Program-made: the position numbers and the translations under genes
DNA from: Aphrophora alni
Taxonomy: Eukaryota > Arthropoda > Insecta > Hemiptera > Aphrophoridae
NCBI GenBank assembly: GCA_963513935.1
Contig: OY740777.1
Location: 12,573,092-12,637,091, forward strand
Length of the DNA stretch: 64,000 nucleotides
Direction of reading: 5' to 3'
The notes under the pieces: generated by a model
What the model was told of the DNA's origin: nothing
The model's input: only the letters and a program-made list of their open reading frames with translations
The model's database searches: none
Shown: positions 38,723 to 49,504 of the stretch, piece by piece
Layout: every line of letters begins with the position of its first letter
How positions within the stretch are numbered: the first letter of the stretch is position 1

Positions 38723-39494
38723 AATGCAACAAATTTTAAGATTACAATAGGCCTACCAATCAATTTATCTTTCGCTTAAAAAATTGATTTTATAACAGCA
38801 GAACATTCAATCAGTTTTTTGAAAATAGCAGAAAACAAATTTCTAAATACAAACTAATGGAAGGTTGTTTAAAGGTCAGAAATGAAATTTCTTTTAGAAA
38901 TACAAAGATAAGGAAAAATGCAGGTAGTGACGTGAAAAACATGTCACTTATACCCACCGTAACAAAAAAATGTATACATTTAAATTATTTTGACTTTAGC
39001 TTCAAAGGTAGTCAAAAACATAATGTTTTACAATATCTTGGCAAGAAAATGAAAAGTTACAATTGCGTGCATGTCTTTTCGGGTATTTAATATTTTAATA
39101 TTCATTACTAATGCAACACATTTTAAGATTACAATACCAATCAATTTATCTTTCGCTTAAAAAATTGATTTTATAACAGCAGAACATTCAATCAGTTTTC
39201 TGAAAATAACAGAAAAAAAATTGTCTAAATAAAAACTAATGGAAGATTGTTTAAACGGACAGAAATGAATTTTCTTTTGGAAATGCAAAGATAAGGAAAA
39301 ACGCAGGTAGTGACTTGAAAAACATGTCACTTATACCCACCGTAACAAAAAAATGTATACATTTAAATTATGTTGACTTTAGCTTCAAATGTAGTCGAAA
39401 ACATAATGTTTTATAATATCTTCACAAGAAAATGTAAAATAACAATTGCGTACATGTCTTTTCGGGTATTTAATATTTTAATATTCAATACTAC
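38723..39494 (+). repeat. Tandem duplication, 387-bp unit, two copies
   Basis: AATGCAAC at 38723 and 39110 opens two copies that stay collinear through CTTATACCCACCGTAAC and TCTTTTCGGGTATTTAATAT. A 77-codon ORF in copy 1 (38857-39090) is broken in copy 2, which argues against it being a gene. Confidence 0.92.
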
Positions 39495-40949
39495 TATTTT
39501 TGTAATCCTCTAGTCTTCGCCATAGGAGCTACCGTTTTGTTCTTCTTTTGCAGTTGAAATTACTATGAATTACGTATATTTATGTTTATTAAATAATAAT
39601 AATATTGTTGCAGACAATTTAATTTATTATATGTAACATGTTCTTACTTGTGATTTGGCAAACAGGTTTAGTTCATTAATGTTTACATTTCACTACAATT
39701 TGAACAAATTGGTTGAGCCATTTTGAGATATTACAGTTTCGTTGTTTTGTTTTTTAGCAATAACTCAGGAACCGCCATTTTTGAAGTGATGGCAAAGAAT
39801 ATGTGTTGTTTTATTCCTTAGATACTACACTTGAGCAAAATTTGATGAAAATCGTAATACAGTAGCTGGTTTTGAATTAATTGTAATTTTCTGTTTTTTC
39901 GTTTAGAGTGTACAGCAATCAGTGTACGATGAACGACATACAGACAGAAATAATTCCAAAAACCACTATTTTTGGAATATTTATATTGATTAACGAAAAA
40001 ATAAAACGAAATGAATTATATTTTTCTCATTTTTTTTTCAAATATTGATTATAGTTGATTATAAGTACAACTTTCTGTTTACAACCAGACTATGATTTAT
40101 CCTTAAATTCAAAACTTGTTGTGAACATACGAGCCAGGAAGACACAAAAGAGACTTGTACAAAAAGTACCCCTCAGTATCACTGACACTCTTATTTATTG
40201 CGTCATAAAACTGAAAATGTCACAATCTTTTATAACTTCAAGGCCAAGCAGTTCTTTAACAACCAAAGCCACCCTTTTAGTTATTTGTTGGCAAAACAAC
40301 CCTTTTTTTGTATGTAGTAATGGTTGGGTCATTTCAAGGTCAGGAATGTTTCCGCTCTAAAGGTTTGTAAAGTAGGCTAAGGGAAGAATTTATTTTGAAA
40401 TATGTCCTGTTTTTAGTTTAAAAAAGTTACGTAATTTAGAGAGAATTGTTTGGTTGGACGAAAAATATTTTTTCTAGTTGTTTCCCGATATATAAGTTTT
40501 GACATGTTTCCTTATTACAAAATGATATTTTATAATTATCTCTGTCATTTATCGTATAACCTGTCCTTTACAGCCCAAAGCAGACGGATTTTATTTCAAT
40601 TTATTTTATATATTTGTCTATGTATATTGAAATTGGTTTACATGTTTGCGTAATATTCACATAACGCAGACTAGACATCATTTGAAAAACTACTTATTTG
40701 TACTGAGAAATAATCATAAGGACATCTATTTTATTTTATTTTTTTCATATCATATGATAAACTTTCTTGATTAAACAAAAGCGTTAAAGTCTCCATAGAT
40801 CAAGTAGGACCTCATAGTGTGCACCATCCTTCATCCCTTGTGTTATATATATATAGACTACTTGTTACGATTTGTGTGTATTAGTGATGTGTTTTAATTT
40901 TAACTTTAATTGTTTGTTGACGACCTTGAACTATCGACATGTTGATATT
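39495..40949. other. AT-rich non-coding stretch with a repeat of the CGCCATTTTTGAAG type
   Basis: At 39710-39850, TGAGCCATTTTGAGATA, AACTCAGGAACCGCC and TTGAAGTGATGGC resemble 47320-47370 (AAGTCAAGAACCGTCATTG, GAAATGGCG), which suggests two relics of one dispersed family. A 101-codon open frame (40055-40360) has no recognisable content. Confidence 0.3.
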
Positions 40950-40980
40950 CTGATGATGGTATATGTTCAGGAAACACGTG
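40950..40980 (+). ncRNA. Weak hammerhead-like motif
   Basis: CTGATGA core at 40950, TGG, a short spacer without a good stem II, then GAAA followed by the palindrome CACGTG. The expected TH is missing. It is kept because the core and palindrome share the layout of the other copies; it is probably decayed. Confidence 0.22.
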
Positions 40981-41605
40981 AAAAAAAGTCAAACGATGGC
41001 AAAAACAAGCAGAGTTGTGTTACACAATACTGGGAGGTTTTTAGATAAATATTTCATTTCTATCTTATTTAACACACAAAATCCATTTTATAAAACACTT
41101 TTTAATTACGAAATAAAACTGTATTGAGATTGTGTGAAAATGTCAAATTTTTGTTTTCCAGGACGAAGAGACGAATTCAGACCCATTTCGCAATGTGTTC
41201 GAAGGTATAATTTTTGTCTTATTTAATAAAAGACTGGTTTCTGATTGGTTAAACATTTATTTTTAATGCAGAATGGTTTTGTTACAAATTAGAATGTTTG
41301 GAATGTTAATCGCAGGGTGATTAAAAAGTGATTGACGAATCATCTTAACAAGAGTTATTCAAAATTGTTTGACAGGTAAAGAAAAGTAAAAAAAAAAATG
41401 TTTTAAAAAATCGTACTGTATTTGGAGAATTGAATTCAAATTTATATTTTATTACTTACATATTTAATCCACAACGATAATTTTATTTGGACACAAAAAC
41501 AGATATAATTTGTTTTTTAAGCGTTCTTTTTTATTGTTACTCTATATAATAATAATACAATTTAATTGTTTTTCTCAGTCACGCCACTTTGTTTAAATTA
41601 TCTTT

Positions 41606-41639
41606 GACTCGTTTCGGAACTATATAATTCTATCATCAG
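41606..41639 (-). ncRNA. Hammerhead-like motif, single copy
   Basis: On the minus strand: CTGATGA, TA, GAATT-ATAT-AGTTC (5-bp stem II with one G-T), C, GAAA, CGAG, TC. The core is perfect and the cleavage triplet would be GTC, but stem III is no longer a palindrome and no stem I is visible. Confidence 0.35.
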
Positions 41640-42167
41640 ATCTTTTTCTCTCCTGAGGTCTGAGGTCGTAAAAAATTAATATATAATATAAATAGCACGT
41701 AAAACCACAACGCTAAGGGTGTACACCATGTGACTGGATCATCCAATTTTGGAGTAATTTTGTTTCTGTTGGAATATTGCGACAAAGCTTGTTCAGTTCA
41801 ATTTGATTTACACAGTCAATGCATTTAGTCCACTGCTAAGTACGAAGCGAACTTCGATTACAAAAACATCTCGTCACAATAATCGATTGTCTCTTCGACC
41901 TTCTACTTCGAGGTGAATTCGTTGGTGAAAACCTGAGAAAACATAATTGCCCCAAAGGTTTATAGACAACATAAAGCCCACCCTTTATGGAAAGGTTTCA
42001 AGGACGTGTAAAAAACTGCAATTCCTTCGCAACCCTTCTAAATAAGAAAGAAAGAATTATAGGGACAACAAAGTACGAATTTGAAGAGGTCATCGGTCTT
42101 TTTTATTACGGTACTAAAACGTTCCCCACTTTTTCGAGTTGCCACTATTTACGTAATTTCCCAGTTC

Positions 42168-42235
42168 AGTTTAAGTGGTTGCGTGAAGTGGTGTTCGTGT
42201 GCACGATGATAAGTGTGAAGTGAACGGAAAATAGT
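42168..42235 (+). promoter_or_regulatory. Candidate transcription start and non-coding first exon
   Basis: TTCAGTT at about 42165-42171 fits the arthropod initiator TCAGT. It is followed by a G/T-rich leader (AAGTGGTTGCGTGAAGTGG, then TGTTCGTGTG about 27 bases downstream, where a DPE would lie), and by ATA/GTGAGTAG, a good splice donor with GT at 42234. This arrangement is typical of insect 5' UTR exons, but no coding exon is recognised downstream in the window. Confidence 0.3.
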
Positions 42236-42916
42236 GAGTAGTTTTGATTGATTTACGCCGAACGTAAGAAATATGAACAAAGTTACGCGATGGATTGAAA
42301 AATCAGCGTTTAGTTTTTCGAGGTAATATAAGTTTCTTGGTAATTATGTGTTAAAAAATAGTTTAAAGGAATAGTATTTTTAATCGCCTCTAGTTTGTGT
42401 AGTAGACTACGCTTTAAAAACTAAACGAAAGAGCGATTTTGATATAATTTAATATGTAGGCATATATTATTAAACATAACTCAAACTAAAGTTTAATTTA
42501 ATTGGTAAACAAAATGAGATGATAGTGACAAATATATATAATTTTCTCAATTTAGGATTTAACGATTTTAATGAAATTTCATTAACATGTAGCTTTTAAA
42601 ACTCAAAATTAGTTTTGGCCACCATCTTATCAAAATATGGGTTTGGGAGTTATTGTTTAAACACCGAAAATCGGTCAGAATTCAGAAAATTTAAAATAAA
42701 GTTTGTTTCATTTCAATAATATTTAACATAATTAGTTTATTTCAAGTAAATAAATTTTCAAATTTTTGAAGCGAAGGCTGAACCCGGAAGGATGTCCAAC
42801 ACCCATTTAAACATCTCTTTTGCGTTGGGATTAATGTGTTCATCAGTAAGTTAATTAGAAAAATGTGTACTTGATAGAATAAACAAATTCTCAAAAATAA
42901 TAAGGCAGTTATTCAA

Positions 42917-42948
42917 ACGCGTTTCAACGACAATGTCGCCATCTTCAG
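42917..42948 (-). ncRNA. Hammerhead-like motif, left arm of the 42.9-kb foldback
   Basis: On the minus strand: CTGAAGA, T, GGCGAC-ATT-GTCGTT (6 bp with two G-T pairs, 3-nt loop), GAAA, CGCG, TT. The third pair is C-G here and T-G in the right arm. Stem I is reduced to CA/TG. Confidence 0.45.
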
Positions 42949-43010
42949 TGGTGCATGAGCTACAATAACTAAACTATAGCCTAACTTAGTTATTGAAGCT
43001 CGTGCATTCA

Positions 43011-43043
43011 CTGAAGATGGTGACTTTGTCGTTGAAACGCGTT
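43011..43043 (+). ncRNA. Hammerhead-like motif, right arm of the 42.9-kb foldback
   Basis: CTGAAGA (43011), T, GGTGAC-TTT-GTCGTT (6-bp stem II with three G-T pairs), GAAA (43034), CGCG, TT. Its stem I 5' strand ATTCA would pair perfectly with the TGAAT 3' strand kept in the left arm, which suggests an ancestral 5-bp stem I. Confidence 0.45.
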
Positions 43044-43094
43044 TCAGTAAAAGTGCTTTTTGTGAGAATTTGTTTTGAAGTATAATTCTATCCA

Positions 43095-44514
43095 GTATAC
43101 CATCTCACAAGTTAAGCTGGATGTTTATTAAATGTAATAATAATTCAAATATTGTAAAAATAAAAATCTCATAGGATATAAAACGCAATCGTTAATATTT
43201 ATTATTATAACAAACTGACAACTAACTTAATTAAAGTACAGTATTTAATATTATAATAAATAATACAATATATTTTTGTGCTTTAAAGGCAAAAGCCTCT
43301 ATGTCTTCATCCCCTTAGAAAAAAAATGATAAGAAAGAGGAAAGAGAGGGACCTATCCAAAATTACATGAGGAAAGGTGTAGAAACAGTTTAGATACTTT
43401 GGGATTGCCATATTCGTATTATCAAGTAGTGTAATTGAGAGTTGGTGTATAAAGTAAGCAAACCATTTCAATTATAAGTTATTATTATTACTATGATTTA
43501 TAATATTGTTATTGTATTTATATCTCTCACAAACTTTCTCTCATTCATATGAATACACAAATATGTTGTAAATATATTCATTAGAGAATTATTGTTTTTT
43601 TTCTTTCTATTTTAAAGAGGTTGTTAGTCACAATATTATTTTGATTAATTTAAAATCTGGGAACAATTATTTCTCCTGCTTGATTGCTTTTGGTATAGTT
43701 TAGTTTTATTCTAATTTACTTTAAGACTTCAGCTCACAGATGAGTACGACTGTAACAATCCCGAAGTACGGTGCTGGATCTCCACCTTTCTTCATGTAGG
43801 CCCTAGTCTATGACTAAATCCCTCACTTTCATCTTCTTCATCAGATCTCTCTTATCAAACTATTCTTCTCTACCAACCCAGACTCTATTAAATTATATTG
43901 TCTTAAAACCGAGAACTGTTTCCCACTTCAACAAGGAACAAACAAAACAAAAACTGTCACATGTTCTTTCTAGTGGAAATTTCGTTTCCAAATTTCTCTC
44001 GGTTCCTTAACACTACGGATATACCATGTGAATAGGCGATTGTTTACTATCGTTCTTCCACAGTATCATATTGAGCAATCAGTGGAAAAACATTGCACAA
44101 ACTTTCTCACTCGCCCAAAAATCACATAGTCTACAAATCAAACAACACAATTCGTCACATAAAAATATTTGCTCAGTAGTTGTCAGTCTAAAAGGAAAAA
44201 TGAATCATAGACAGGAAGTAAAAAATACAGTTATGAATTGCTATAAAGATCTAAACTTGCTTCTTTTGTCGCCTAAACACGTCGCCAGAGAAAATCGTCC
44301 TATTAATGACAGCGGTCATGTTCCCTTTAGGTTTTCCACCAAATATCAGTAATATTTTTTTCAATTACGATTTCTCAAACCGTGTTGGGTAATTAATCTT
44401 CGCACTTTACTAAAATTTCAACGAAATCTGTTCAACCAATTTTGAGAAATTACGTATTTTAAACTCTAGATGGAGAACGAAGTGAGGATGTAAGAAGCTA
44501 TCATACTGGGTAAG
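43095..44514. other. Non-coding stretch
   Basis: A GC-elevated segment (43735-43900) resembles 49620-49790 in word order (a CCCGA word, TTCATGTAG, TCTCTCTTAT), perhaps a dispersed repeat. ORFs at 43810-44010 and 44071-44352 have no recognisable content. Confidence 0.3.
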
Positions 44515-44655
44515 AAATCGGAAAGACGAATGGAATTACCATATCAGTAGGATAGACAACACTGGAATGGTAAAAATGCTCGAGACAATTCACCTATCGG
44601 TAGAAACAGTATAAACAGACCTAAAAGACGATGATAACTTAGATCCTGAATGAGG
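44515..44655 (+). pseudogene. C-terminal relic of a non-LTR retrotransposon polyprotein
   Basis: One frame reads KDEWNYHISRIDNTGMVKM, then after a frameshift ARDNSPIGRNSINRPKRR. The order W..HI.RMDNTR, then P.GRRSIGRP.KRW is the familiar end of reverse-transcriptase proteins of insect non-LTR retrotransposons, after the RT domain. Two stops follow the RRR-like end and the upstream RT domain is not recognisable. It is a 5'-truncated, decayed copy. Confidence 0.6.
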
Positions 44656-45019
44656 AGGCTTTAGGGTCTAACAATGAGGAAAGGAGAAGTATTTTATAAA
44701 TCCCACTACCGATAAACCACGAACCGTTTTTTTTTGTAGATATATTTCGACATGTATGTTTTTGTTTTTGCGTTCTTAAAGGCTACATATGAATAATATC
44801 AAAATCAATAGCGCTGATTTTGAGAAAGGTGTATTTTTTTCTTATATCAGATACCTTCAAATTTTTAGTTATAAAAAAAGGGTAAAAACGAGACAAGACA
44901 AAAAACTTTCCCGTTTTAATGATAAACAAAATTTGTTGTTGTTGTTGTTGTATTACTGTAACTTAAAATATAAACGACAAAAACTGACAACATAATTTCT
45001 TGAAAATACAAATCACCAG

Positions 45020-45252
45020 AGCATTGTGGAGAAAATTCCCAAAACCACAATAAAACACAAAGAACACACAGACTGTATAGTTATGTTTAGTTATGTTTAT
45101 TAGTTACGTATATTAAGTGTGTATTGTACCTCTGAAGATGGTAGCAGTGCTGTTGAAATGTACATAAGGTAGAATAAACATAAGTTTAATAAATACAGTT
45201 TGTGTGTTGCTAGTGTTTTATCGTGATTCTGGGGAATTTTCTTCCATTCTTG
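45020..45252. mobile_element. Foldback element with one hammerhead-like motif at its centre
   Basis: The left arm (GCATTGTGGAGAAAATTCCC, ACCACAATAAAACACAAAG, ACACACAGACTGTAT) pairs with the right arm (ATACAGTTTGTGTGTTGC, GTGTTTTATCGTGATTC, GGGGAATTTTCTTCC). The arms are about 85 bp. The 60-bp unpaired centre carries a single motif at 45127-45171, unlike the other elements, which have one in each arm. Confidence 0.75.
45127..45171 (+). ncRNA. Best hammerhead-ribozyme-like motif (all three stems visible)
   Basis: TACCT (45127-45131) pairs with AGGTA (45167-45171) as a 5-bp stem I. Then CTGAAGA (45132-45138), T, GGTAGC-AGT-GCTGTT (6-bp stem II with three G-T pairs), GAAA (45155-45158), TGTACA (palindromic stem III, 45159-45164) and TA, giving an ATA cleavage triplet. 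Core CTGANGA, GAAA and NTH are all present. Known type I hammerheads with very short, self-complementary stem III are thought to act as dimers; activity here is not shown. Confidence 0.55.
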
Positions 45253-45352
45253 ATCATTGTTTAAAACACCCTAGATTAGGCAAAAATAAAAATAACAAAA
45301 TCCATTAAACTAGTTTCAATTACATAAACGTAGTCTGAGTAATGAAATGTTA

Positions 45353-45373
45353 TAGGTTAGGTTAGGTTAGGGG
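45353..45373 (+). repeat. Short interstitial (TTAGG)n tract
   Basis: TAGGTTAGGTTAGGTTAGGG on the plus strand, four units. This is the opposite orientation to the tracts at 26, 27 and 36 kb. Confidence 0.75.
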
Positions 45374-45521
45374 AAATCATTTCTCAAAAGTGCTGGTTGT
45401 AAGGTAAAAAATTAAAAAATCGGCCATGTAGCTAGCCTACTATTATCGAAGATGTCTTTTTTTTTAAATCGATCTACCATCATAAGACCAAAATGGCTGA
45501 CAGAAAAAACTAAGCAAGGCA

Positions 45522-45744
<223 letters not shown>

Positions 45745-45811
45745 TTAAGTTTATTCTTGTTATTTTGTCCTACCCAATCAGTTGCCGAAGTTTGGTAGGA
45801 TAATTTTTGGA

Positions 45812-45827
45812 CACCCTGTATATCCAC
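45812..45827. repeat. Repeat-end signature GACACCCTGTATATCC
   Basis: The same ACACCCTGTATAT word closes the foldback at 58063 and occurs at 24500. It probably marks the outer end of another copy of that family, whose body would lie to the left. Confidence 0.4.
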
Positions 45828-47611
45828 ATCAAAATTTGACATTAATTTTGTGACACATCGTATAACATTTTCTAGGGAAATTAAGGTAGCCTAATGTTGA
45901 CAATACATAACCTTGTTTATCTTCCTTTCCTACACTATATCCTTTACTCGGGTCTGCATGTGATTATAGGCTAATATCAGATCTTGTGCAGATTGGTCGT
46001 CTGCATTAATATCGATACAGACAAATCTGAGGAGACGTTAAACATAAATCAAAATTAGCATCACTTGCATTGCAAAAAAGCGTGGTACAAATATTATCAT
46101 TTTCCTTATTAAAAAAAAACACCCCCCCCCCCTAAATCACACCTACCATTCAACTGATAAAATTAATTCCTAATGACTTTTAGACCATTAGTAACTTAAC
46201 AATAGGATTAAGTTACACGTAAATGTAATTAGAAAGAAAACAGTAAATTAGGACACGAATTAAGACGCCTTGAATTGTTTACATCTGTCGGCCATTGTTT
46301 GACTTGGGATAATTTATGACGCTATTAAAAACTAGGAAATGATTTTGTATTCAACGTTGGTCTAATGACAAGCCTTCTCTCTTGCAGTGTGAGGCAAATT
46401 AATGAATCAATTTTTGCGCCTGTTTAGAAAATATATTTTTGCATTAAATTATCAAATTGCACTAACTTTCTTACATACACTTCTGCAAATATTATATTCA
46501 TCGCTACCTGTTCAAACATGCTTCTGTATCGCTTTTTTTGACAATTTAAGAGTGAAAGAATGAGAAAGAATCTTGTTTATTTTAAAAGGGAGCTAAGTTT
46601 GGTTCGATTATTCAATAGCCTCCAACAGTGTAATTGATTTTGTTGAATTAAATCGAGTTTTCAGTAGTGGAAGTCAAACTTGAATTTCGTTTTTTAGCTT
46701 ATTTTTTTACTTGTAATTTTTCACACAAATTTCAACAATATTAGTAGAGTCTATTTTGAAAAAAAAAACTTTTATAATAGTTAAATTGCCTATTTTTCCC
46801 CCTTCAAATCCTAAACCGGCATATTTTAATGGATGAAGTATATTTGGGGCTTCTTTCAGAAGCTATTTTAATAATAATAAATTTTTTTTGATAAAAATAT
46901 TTACTACTGATATTTCTAAAATCAGAATTTTGTGTTTTACTCTCATGAGTTCTACCTCAAATTTGAGAACAAATTTTAAAAAAAACTCACTATAGACGGC
47001 CTAAATATATCAAAGTATTTAATTAAAATCTGTTCATTATGTTGGACTAGAGAGTAGCAAACTAAACAAAAGACATCATTCCAATTTAGAGGGAGGGGGG
47101 GCTTAAAAATGCATGTAACCAAAAAACTCAACATTGTTTTTATAAACTCATCACGTAACCCTCTACTACGGTATGAAATGTAACAAAGAAATGTTTCTAT
47201 ATTTATTGATCTAATGCTATTGGTTTATTAATCTTTCCATCATATTGTGTGTAATATAATGAATAAATTTATAACAAATAATATTGGTTAGATAATAATT
47301 TATTTAAACAGCTCTATATATTTTTTACCGATAAGTCAAGAACCGTCATTGAAGAAATGGCGACCAATAGGCCTACTTTTCGTTGGGGATCAAAGATTTT
47401 ATTTTAAGTGCAATTTTAAAGTGAATCGAAATATATTAGATTTGTTTTTAAAATCATTTATTCTTTCTTAAAGGACATTTATGGAGCGTCCATTCTTACT
47501 TTACCTTTATGTACTAGAACATTTTTAATTTAAGGCACAAAACGATTATTTTTAGTGTATTTATTCATTCAAAAGTATCTATGTTTAAATGAATTCGCTA
47601 AAAACATCAAC
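45828..47611. other. AT-rich non-coding stretch
   Basis: A 12-base C run lies at 46121-46132. No gene or element is recognised apart from the 47320-47370 relic that resembles 39710-39850. Confidence 0.4.
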
Positions 47612-47644
47612 TTGAAAATGACTTAGTACGGTCGAAACAGCGAT
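47612..47644 (+). ncRNA. Weak hammerhead-like motif
   Basis: TTGAAAA, T, GACT-loop-GGTC (4-bp stem with one G-T), GAAA, CAGCG. The core is degenerate (G8 lost). Its layout resembles the copy at 14799 (stem, then GAAACAGC). Confidence 0.22.
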
Positions 47645-48228
47645 TTTTTAAGAATGAAGAAAACAAAACGAACGAAAATATAACGTTTTTATATTAGTTA
47701 AAAATCTACACAACAAGAACGGTTTTAAAATTATATTTGTAAAATTTAAAATGAGGTAAACAGGGTTCATACTAAATAGCATTGGATATTTGGTCAGCGT
47801 GTTCATTGCAAGTTTTTAATAGAAAACCGTTTGGTTTTGTTATGTTTTGTTATAACGCTTCGTTTTCTGTTCTGTTTACGTTTTTTTATAAAGAAAATTA
47901 AAACCGTGGAAATAGTGACATATTAAGTTTCAACCAAAAACTCTTTCAGTTTGTTAAGTTATTCTACCAAGAATAACAACAAATAAAAACAAAGACTTTT
48001 ATTTTCAAATTGGCGGCTATTTAAATACATTTAAAGCTTAATATCTCGAAATTAACTTTCTGTAAAAAGCGTATACAAAGGACGAAATATTTTGATTTTT
48101 TAACTGCAAATAAAATTGAATTTTATTTTCTGAAAGTGAAAGGATATTACAGATTATAATTTTTTGATTAATGTGTATTATCTATTCTAACGTTTTTAGT
48201 TCTGCCTAAAACCCTATTATTGTTATTT

Positions 48229-48269
48229 TAATTACCGGTTTCGACAATTAAATTCTCATCATCAGATTA
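48229..48269 (-). ncRNA. Hammerhead-like motif, left arm of the 48-kb foldback
   Basis: On the minus strand: TAAT, CTGATGA (perfect core), T, GAGAAT-TTA-ATTGTC (6 bp with one mismatch), GAAA, CCGG (palindrome), TA, ATTA. TAAT and ATTA form a 4-bp stem I, so all three stems and the GTA triplet are present. Confidence 0.5.
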
Positions 48270-48450
48270 CTTACATAAAATAATAAGCTTCGATTCTATG
48301 TAGAAAACACAAAACACGACGCGTTTTAAAACAAACATTAGTTTCCACCACGCAAGGTGTTAGAAGGAAATCAATTTGCTCAGTGCATTACAAACTTTTT
48401 AGTTTTAACATGTGTCGTATTTTCTACTTAACGAAACTTATGGAAGAGAT

Positions 48451-48483
48451 CTGATAATGACAATTTAATTGTCGAAACCTGTA
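48451..48483 (+). ncRNA. Hammerhead-like motif, right arm of the 48-kb foldback
   Basis: CTGATAA (48451; G8 is A), T, GACAAT-TTA-ATTGTC (perfect 6-bp stem II), GAAA, CCTG, TA. Stem II is better than in the left arm, while the core and stem III are worse: complementary decay of two copies. Confidence 0.4.
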
Positions 48484-48515
48484 ATTAAAAGTTTAATAAT
48501 CGGTTGTAGACAGAC

Positions 48516-49469
48516 AATAAAAAATAAATGGTAAGCATAGATAATTTGTATCATTCATAATATCATCCAGGTGGCCTACAATCGTTAAATGGTTACAAAT
48601 CAGAAGTCTATGGCACAAGATATTCCTAATTATTATTGGATGTATTACATATTAATAACAGATTGAAAGTTAATTTCTTGTAGAACAGTACTTTGTGGCT
48701 TGGCGGCGTTTTGATTTGAGCAACAGAAAGTTTGAACAAGCGTCTGCTCTTTTATTTAATAAAAATAATAACACATTTCGTTAGTAACACAAACTAGAGA
48801 AACAATTTTGCAAATAAACAAATCTAGAAACCTTTTCAACACAAAACTGAATATAAATATTGTAGAAACACTTCAGTGAGAACTGGCGGAGGGAGAAAGA
48901 CTATAAATACTTTTTGTTGACGGAATGAAAGCCGAACTTACAGATTGAACTAAACCATAACACTGGTGTTTTAGAAACATGTCTGCTTGGTTATTATTTC
49001 TGTTCCAAACAGTTTTGATTGTCATAAACTATTTGGAATTTCGATACAAATTGAATTTAGTTTTGTTTTATAGAAAACTACGGCAACAAGTTGTATACAA
49101 ATTACGACAGTTAAAACTTTGTTTTTAATAGTTATGTTTTTAGGGTGAAAATCGCTTTGAGCTTCCTTGAATTCAGAAGTTTTTTAAAAACTTTTCCCCT
49201 TGTGTATTTGTCAGACGATTGCAGTCTATCATATATGCCGAGCTGTGGGCCTACATTACAACACTCCCACAGATATTATTAAAATTGTGGGTATATTTTG
49301 GGGATATATTCGGACTTTTTTCATTTGATCCTTAACTTAAACTATCGGGGAATCTCTCATTAAGAAAAACACAAAAATACAATTTACTCTAAATGAGATC
49401 AACGATTTTGATCAAATTGTGTTAAAGTTTAACCTCACAAAACGAATTGTTCATTGTCTCCTAAACATC

Positions 49470-49504
<35 letters not shown>

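Larger units (their letters stand above)
42871..43094. mobile_element. Foldback element with a hammerhead-like motif in each arm
   Basis: The left arm (GATAGAATAAACAAATTCTC, CAAACGCGTTTCAACGAC, CGCCATCTTCAGTG, CAATAACTA) is mirrored by the right arm (TAGTTATTG, CACTGAAGATGGTGAC, GTCGTTGAAACGCGTTTC, GAGAATTTGTTTT, ATTCTATC). Arms of about 105 bp meet at a small centre near 42982. It is homologous to the elements at 61.9 kb and (truncated) 22.0 kb; the flank ATCTCACAAGTTAAGCT recurs at 62.17 kb, so the element may extend about 30 bp further right. Confidence 0.8.
48199..48515. mobile_element. Foldback element with a hammerhead-like motif in each arm
   Basis: Outer ends GTTCTGCCTAAAACCCTATT (48199) and AATAATCGGTTGTAGACAGAC (ending 48515) pair imperfectly; inside, TTTCGACAATTAAATT (48240) pairs with AATTTAATTGTCGAAA (48462), and GTAGAAAACACAAAACACGAC with GTGTCGTATTTTCTAC. 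Arms of about 120 bp surround a 70-bp centre. The arm sequence differs from the 42.9/61.9-kb family, so this is a second family with the same plan. Confidence 0.75.

Noticed and set aside
38857..39090. A 77-codon ORF in the first copy of the 387-bp duplication
   Set aside because: The second copy carries frame-breaking changes, so coding constraint is unlikely.
43835..43860. CTGATGA with GAAA on the minus strand near 43850
   Set aside because: The intervening bases do not pair and no palindrome follows GAAA.
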